DNA of 9,767 nt from Pseudomonadota bacterium. Lineage in GTDB: Bacteria; Desulfobacterota; Desulfobacteria; Desulfobacterales; RPRI01. The DNA lies in the NCBI GenBank assembly GCA_018819005.1, contig JAHJQU010000504.1:1-9767 (forward strand). Direction: 5' to 3'. The notes below the pieces were generated by a model. The model worked only from the letters and a program-made list of their open reading frames with translations, was not told the DNA's origin and searched no databases. Below are positions 6,257-9,767 of the stretch, piece after piece. Position numbers and translations under genes: made by a program. Position 1 is the first letter of the stretch, and each line of letters opens with the position of its first letter.

Positions 6257-7527
6257 CGGATTATAACCCCGCTTTTTGATAACTTTCTGGTGCGACCTGA
6301 GGCAGTAGATCCTTTTTTATATGTGCCGTCACGCTTTTCCTTTTCAATCACCTTTATATACAGCCTCGCCATCTGAATTTCCTTGCACAGGCTTGAATAG
6401 AATGCTTCCCATGCATACTCATACATTTTCTGAAGTGAATCAACACTCATCTTCGCGGGTTTGAAGACAACCTCACCTGACGTATAACGGGCCCAGTCAT
6501 TATGCAGTATTCTGTTCTCTTTTTCCAGCTGGCTTCTTATGGGAGTGTGCGGGAACGGTGTGAGTATCGTGAATTCTGCAAGATCAAGGTCGATTTCCAG
6601 AAGGAAATCCACAAGCCTTTTTATATAATCCTCATCGTGGTCATCGGTTCCAAGTATTATGGTTCCTTCAACACCTATACCGCGGTCCTTGAGCCGTTTG
6701 ACTCTTTTGCGAATATGGTCCGATGTGTCAACAATTGCCTGGTAAACATACCAGCAACCTGCTTCAGCCGCCAGATCGAGTATTTCATCATCGTCCTTTA
6801 TGGGATGGGATATCCATTTTTTTTTCAAAGGGGCAATGGCTTTAAAGAGGGCTTTTTCCCACTCGTCATTCTGCGCCAGAGAATTATCGACAAAAAACAG
6901 ACGGTTGTTCTCAATGCTTTCTATTTCCCGGACAACAGCGTCTATGGGGCGCGGTCTGAAATTTCTTCCCCCGAGATATGGTGTGCAGCACGGAAAACAG
7001 TTAAACCTGCAGCCGCGGGACGCATGAATAAGATCGACCATCTGGACACCGCGGAAATTGTACAGATCCCGGTTTAATATGCTCCGGCGCGCTGTTCCTA
7101 TAAGAGATGTCTCCGGAAAATCAAGATGGAAATCATAGATTTTTTTCAGATTACCGTTGTTGAAATCATTTATAACTACATCAAAACGCCCTTCAGCCTC
7201 GCCGATAAAAACCGAATCGGCGTGCATGGTTGTCTCTTCGGCATGGAGCATTGTCGCAATTCCGCCGAATATCACTTTTTTACCGCAAGCCCTGTATTCG
7301 TCCGCTATTTCCCAGGCACGGGGCATCTGGCATGTCAGCATGACAGAGATGGCGATTAAATCGGCATCTTCGCCGAAATCAAGCTGCTCAACATTTTCGT
7401 CACAGAATGATATTTCTATATCATCGTTTACAGTCGCTGCAAAAACGACAGGCCCGTGAGGAGGAAGGTTAAATTCGGGCTGATTTTTTAATTTGGGCCA
7501 TCTGGGGTAAACAAGCTTAATTTTCAC
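6253..7527 (-). CDS. B12-binding-type radical SAM protein (first of tandem pair)
   Basis: 424 residues. The N-terminal B12-binding-like domain (about 1-125) has LPPHGPVVFAATV, DADLIAISVMLTCQMPRAW and KKVIFGGIATMLHAEE, then DSVFIGEAEG; no DxHxxG motif is seen. The radical SAM motif is Cys173-RFN-Cys177-FP-Cys180, followed at once by Cys181, in SRGCRFNCFPCCTPY. Next comes GRNFRPRPIDAVVREIE, the common link to the TIM-barrel. The C-terminus is rich in lysine and arginine. Translation starts at GTG 7527, supported by GAGGA five nt upstream; the first strand MKIKLVYPRW begins right there. The low similarity visible between this and the next protein suggests different reactions, perhaps in sequence. 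It is the first gene after the 7528-7743 gap, so a promoter in that gap is possible, but I find no convincing -35/-10 pair. The substrate is not recognisable. Confidence 0.9.
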   Translation of the reverse strand: MKIKLVYPRWPKLKNQPEFNLPPHGPVVFAATVNDDIEISFCDENVEQLDFGEDADLIAISVMLTCQMPRAWEIADEYRACGKKVIFGGIATMLHAEETTMHADSVFIGEAEGRFDVVINDFNNGNLKKIYDFHLDFPETSLIGTARRSILNRDLYNFRGVQMVDLIHASRGCRFNCFPCCTPYLGGRNFRPRPIDAVVREIESIENNRLFFVDNSLAQNDEWEKALFKAIAPLKKKWISHPIKDDDEILDLAAEAGCWYVYQAIVDTSDHIRKRVKRLKDRGIGVEGTIILGTDDHDEDYIKRLVDFLLEIDLDLAEFTILTPFPHTPIRSQLEKENRILHNDWARYTSGEVVFKPAKMSVDSLQKMYEYAWEAFYSSLCKEIQMARLYIKVIEKEKRDGTYKKGSTASGRTRKLSKSGVIIR

Positions 7528-7532
7528 AAAAG

Positions 7533-7539
7533 TCCTCTT
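7533..7539 (-). promoter_or_regulatory. Ribosome binding site supporting a GTG start
   Basis: AAGAGGA on the minus strand sits 5 nt upstream of the GTG at 7527 and decides that start for the first radical SAM gene. It lies outside the inverted-repeat element that begins at 7551. Confidence 0.65.
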
Positions 7540-7550
7540 TTTTTGTAACT

Positions 7551-7696
7551 ATTCAGCCACAGATCTACGCTGATCATCACTGATATTTTTTCTTTTATTA
7601 TCATAACTGCTCAGGAGTCAGAATTCTGGCTCCTGCTCGTGAATAGCTACTGTATTTAGATCTGTCTGCGTTCATCTGTGTGAATCTGTGGCTGAA
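7551..7696. repeat. 146-bp imperfect inverted-repeat element in the intergenic gap
   Basis: The 216-nt gap between the half-length KS gene and the first radical SAM gene carries an element bounded by ATTCAGCCACAGAT (7551-7564) and its exact complement ATCTGTGGCTGAAT (7683-7696). The similarity continues inward with mismatches over about 37 nt per arm; both arms share a spaced CA/GAT pattern of the kind CACAGATnnACnCAGA. A near-perfect 24-nt palindrome lies at 7612-7635. There is no coding potential. The arrangement looks like a non-autonomous mobile or dispersed repeat. The CCACAGAT-type repeat resembles dispersed intergenic repeats I recall from environmental anaerobes, but copy number cannot be judged from one window. 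Confidence 0.6.
7612..7635. repeat. 24-nt near-perfect palindrome
   Basis: CAGGAG and CTCCTG flank CAGAATTCTG, with a single mismatched pair (T7618 with G7629, a G-U wobble if the plus strand were transcribed). It would form a strong hairpin in DNA or RNA. No U-tract follows on the minus-strand transcript, where the sequence turns A-rich, so it is unlikely to be an intrinsic terminator of this operon. Confidence 0.6.
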
Positions 7697-7743
7697 TGTT
7701 GCGTTTATTTAAGCAATTCCTGTTCCGGTTATTTGATAACAGA

Positions 7744-8403
7744 TTATGCCAAACCGGTTAAAGCTGTTATTATTTCGGAAAAATTTGATTTGTCTGCTGC
7801 GACAATCACAGATTCAAGGCTTAAACTCTTTCCGGCTGAAACCGCATCTTCGGTTTGCAGAACAAAACAGAGCGCATTGTTTTCTTCCGCACTTACCGCA
7901 AGGATTGAAGGTATTTCGCCTTCCGTGATGCTTTTTCCGGCAAAACTGAGAAGAGAAGGTATCCTTTTCTCATTAAAAAACAAATGAAGCAGGGGGCCGC
8001 TTAATCCAAAGTGAATTGAGGCTTCAGCCATGGGTATGGACGGAAGCGTGTAGATGAACAGGTTGCCTCTCGCAAGAATTCTTCCGCTTTCTATGTAATC
8101 CTGAAAGTAATTCATATTTGACTCAAGACATCCTGCTTCATTTGCGCCAAAAATGCCGATATCCTGTTTATGTTTCACCGAATAAGAGATGCTCGCATCT
8201 TTTAATGCGAGAGCTGCACTGAAACAGGTCATTTTCGATATTGTGTCAAACCTGCTGAAGTTTTTTACAGGACAGGAAAAATAGGATTTATGCTTAAAAT
8301 AAGAATAAAGAGTTTCAAAACCTTCATGAGTCTCATTAACCTTGCTGATTAAACAGCCGTATCCCTTCCGGGTGAGCCACCCTATGCCGGTTACAGCAAT
8401 CAT
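7744..8403 (-). CDS. Half-length ketosynthase-like protein without catalytic cysteine
   Basis: 219 residues matching only the N-terminal half of a ketosynthase. MIAVTGIGWLTRKGYG is the first strand and loop; DIGIFGANEAG (81-91) matches the segment before the nucleophile domain; FIYTLPSIPMAEASIHFGLSGP (about 116-137) matches the region leading to the active site; ILAVSAEENNALCFVL ends the half. Where the catalytic Cys would lie (nine residues after the GP glycine) there is Glu145, and the His-bearing C-terminal half is absent. The reading frame is intact, so this looks like a maintained short protein rather than recent debris. Short N-terminal-only KS homologues are known as chain-length-factor-like partners in aryl-polyene-type systems (Pfam Ketoacyl-synt_2-like). 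Its ATG overlaps the KS2 stop as ATGA, favouring co-translation and a KS2 heterodimer. A degraded KS is the alternative. Confidence 0.8.
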   Translation of the reverse strand: MIAVTGIGWLTRKGYGCLISKVNETHEGFETLYSYFKHKSYFSCPVKNFSRFDTISKMTCFSAALALKDASISYSVKHKQDIGIFGANEAGCLESNMNYFQDYIESGRILARGNLFIYTLPSIPMAEASIHFGLSGPLLHLFFNEKRIPSLLSFAGKSITEGEIPSILAVSAEENNALCFVLQTEDAVSAGKSLSLESVIVAADKSNFSEIITALTGLA

Positions 8404-9545
8404 AATATCTTTTCCGATTTTTTTAAAACAAGAGCGGAATTGACTCCTCCAAAACCCGAGTTTGTTGAAAGTGTCACAGGACTTTCAAAGGATTGCTGTC
8501 CGGAAGAAACCCAGCCTTCTGCTTCCCGGTCAGTATCACTAAGATTTACGGTGGGAGGAACTGTCTTTTTATTCAAGGTTTCGAATCCGATTATGATTTC
8601 AAGGAGACCTGCGGCTCCCATTGTGTGGCCGGTTCCACCCTTTACTGAATAAACGGGCACCGGATTATTGCCGAAAACCTTTTTTATCGCTTTCATTTCC
8701 ATTGAATCATTGTAAAGGGTTCCGGTTCCATGGGCTGAAATGCAGCCAATCTCATTTTCGGAAATTCCGGCTGATTTCATGGCATTCAAAACGGCATTTG
8801 AAAGGCCGCTCCCGTCCTTTGAAGGGCCTGTTATATGATTCGCGTCATTTGTCAGTCCCCAGCCCGCTATTTCTCCCAGCATATCTCTTTTTTCCCTCAC
8901 AGCTCTCTCTTCGCTCATAAGAAGCATGAAGCCTGCTGCTTCGCCAAGGCTTAAGCCGCGCCTGTTCTTATCAAAAGGCTTTGCCATATGCCTGTCAAGT
9001 GCCATCAGGGAAGAAAATCCTGCGGTAACAAACTCTGAGACAGAGTCACATGCCACAACAAGGATAGAATCACGCTCTTTATTGCGTATCATGGATGCTG
9101 CTCTTGAGACTGCCGCACTGGAGGAGACACACGCTGCTGAAACAACCATTCCGCTGTCACAGGTTCCGGCAAGGAGCATGATCTTGTTCAGCAAATGATC
9201 AGGTCTGCTTTTTATTGCTTCATGTTCCATGTTTATTACGGATCTTTGTAAAAACTCTATCTCACCTGTAGTCGTTGCCAGAATAACAAAAGTATCGGAG
9301 GGTATTTCAGGGGCAATCTTTTTCAGAAGCGGCGTCAGCATCTGCATTACAAGAGATTCATCGCTGCTCGGTTTAAGATACGGCACTGTTGCCGCATTAT
9401 CGGTTTGCATAAGACACGTTGAAAAGCGGTCTATGCGGCGAATGGCGCTTGTTCCGGATAAAAGCCCTTCCCAGCAGGAATCGGTTCCCCACCCGTATGG
9501 GGTTACCATGTCGAATGCTACTGAAACCGCTTTTAACGAGGTCAT
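8400..9545 (-). CDS. Beta-ketoacyl-ACP synthase, FabF-type (KS2)
   Basis: 381-residue KAS II-type condensing enzyme with an intact triad: Cys139 in SAACVSSSAA, His272 in SAHGTGT and His307 in KGGTGHTMGAAG. Also present are PFDKNRRGLSLGEAAG (190-205) and the C-terminal NSGFGGVNSALVL loop. It differs clearly from KS1 around the nucleophile (ACVSSSAA against ACSSGTDA), so the two probably handle different chain lengths or functional groups. ATG 9545 is preferred over in-frame ATGs at 9578 and 9566 because it forms an ATGA overlap with the thioesterase stop, has AGGAG seven nt upstream, and starts right before the first conserved strand. It is followed by the half-length KS-like gene in another ATGA overlap. 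Role inferred: chain initiation or elongation of the acyl product on the pathway ACP. Confidence 0.92.
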   Translation of the reverse strand: MTSLKAVSVAFDMVTPYGWGTDSCWEGLLSGTSAIRRIDRFSTCLMQTDNAATVPYLKPSSDESLVMQMLTPLLKKIAPEIPSDTFVILATTTGEIEFLQRSVINMEHEAIKSRPDHLLNKIMLLAGTCDSGMVVSAACVSSSAAVSRAASMIRNKERDSILVVACDSVSEFVTAGFSSLMALDRHMAKPFDKNRRGLSLGEAAGFMLLMSEERAVREKRDMLGEIAGWGLTNDANHITGPSKDGSGLSNAVLNAMKSAGISENEIGCISAHGTGTLYNDSMEMKAIKKVFGNNPVPVYSVKGGTGHTMGAAGLLEIIIGFETLNKKTVPPTVNLSDTDREAEGWVSSGQQSFESPVTLSTNSGFGGVNSALVLKKSEKIL

Positions 9546-9767
9546 TTCAGTACTCCTGATTTCCATTTTTTCCGGCATCTTTCAAGGAGTTCCGGAGATG
9601 CTATCAAAGCTTCGCCGCTTGCGCCATCCGTAAACATCTGTACCGTGTACCCCGTTGCTGCTATGCTTCCGTCATTTTTAATTATCGAGTATTCCGTATT
9701 GAGTCTTGCTCCCTCATTCCACATCAGTGATGCTGTGACAGTAAATTCTTCATCGAGTAAAAGCGGC
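9542..9767 (-). CDS. Hot-dog (4HBT-like) acyl thioesterase, C-terminal part (5' end off the window)
   Basis: The frame is open from the right window edge to the TGA at 9542, giving the last 74 residues. The visible pattern is typical of the second half of 4-hydroxybenzoyl-CoA-thioesterase-like hot-dog enzymes: DEEFTVTASLMWNEGARLN, TEYSIIKNDGSIAATGYTVQ, then a short loop and a C-terminal PELLERCRKKW helix. The catalytic Asp/Glu region of the first half is outside the window. Such enzymes hydrolyse acyl-CoA or acyl-ACP thioesters in the cytosol, and a thioesterase of this kind is a regular member of aryl-polyene-type clusters. The stop overlaps the KS2 start as ATGA, so it belongs to the same transcription unit. 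The in-frame ATG at 9724 is internal to the fold and not the start. Confidence 0.82.
   Translation of the reverse strand, partial: PLLLDEEFTVTASLMWNEGARLNTEYSIIKNDGSIAATGYTVQMFTDGASGEALIASPELLERCRKKWKSGVLK
9553..9557 (-). promoter_or_regulatory. Ribosome binding site deciding the KS2 start
   Basis: AGGAG on the minus strand lies 7 nt before ATG 9545, inside the end of the thioesterase gene. Together with the ATGA stop/start overlap it selects this start over the upstream in-frame ATGs. Confidence 0.7.

Noticed and set aside
6502..7077. Plus-strand open frame of 191 codons
   Set aside because: Antisense shadow of the first radical SAM gene, whose cysteine motif and domains are clear.
7612..7635. 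Intrinsic terminator between the half-length KS gene and the radical SAM genes
   Set aside because: The hairpin is strong but no U-tract follows it in the minus-strand RNA (A-rich instead), nor on the plus strand.
7744..8403. Pseudogene call for the half-length KS-like gene
   Set aside because: The frame is intact, starts in an ATGA overlap and ends cleanly before the gap; no remnant of a C-terminal KS half is seen in the 216 nt downstream.
1..9767. Calling the cluster a ladderane or aryl-polyene pathway outright
   Set aside because: Shared gene types support only resemblance. Key genes (ketoreductase, dehydratase, desaturase-like or ligase genes) are not visible here, so the product cannot be named.

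Overview
The window is one operon-like block read entirely from the minus strand (right to left). It encodes a specialised type II fatty-acid or polyene-like biosynthetic pathway coupled to two cobalamin-binding-type radical SAM enzymes, a glycosyltransferase and an acyltransferase. Moderate GC, LpxL-type and BamE-type (outer-membrane) proteins and palindromic intergenic elements suggest a Gram-negative, possibly anaerobic bacterium. A Desulfobacterota (deltaproteobacterial) origin is my best guess from the gene mix, but it cannot be proved from this sequence.

Order of transcription: the end of a hot-dog thioesterase (9767-9542, cut by the window edge); a complete FabF-type ketosynthase, KS2 (9545-8400); a half-length, cysteine-less ketosynthase-like protein (8403-7744); an intergenic gap with an inverted-repeat element (7743-7528); two tandem B12-binding-type radical SAM proteins (7527-6253 and 6256-4883); a family 2 glycosyltransferase (4896-4153); an LpxL/HtrB-like acyltransferase (about 4166-3225); a second intergenic gap filled by another inverted-repeat element (3224-3023); an acyl carrier protein (3022-2738); a second complete ketosynthase, KS1 (2708-1545); a near full-length ketosynthase homologue with all three catalytic residues replaced, resembling a chain-length factor (1536-493); and the N-terminal 160 residues of a secreted protein with a BamE/SmpA-like motif (482-1, cut by the window edge).

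All gene junctions are overlaps (three are ATGA stop/start overlaps) or gaps of 30 nt or less, except two. Those two gaps each hold a different palindromic or terminal-inverted-repeat element. This suggests a once continuous operon into which small repeat elements have inserted.

Working model (inference): the two KS/KS-like pairs elongate an acyl chain on the ACP. The radical SAM enzymes modify the chain or a related intermediate by radical chemistry, such as methylation, C-C bond formation or cyclisation. The thioesterase edits or releases, and the acyltransferase and glycosyltransferase place the product into a membrane (glyco)lipid. The layout recalls aryl-polyene clusters (KS plus chain-length-factor-like KS, ACP, thioesterase, LpxL-like acyltransferase, GT2) and the radical SAM/FabF clusters proposed for ladderane-type lipids, but matches neither exactly as far as I can see. 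Ketoreductase, dehydratase, acyl-activating enzyme and exporter are not in this window and would be expected on either side.
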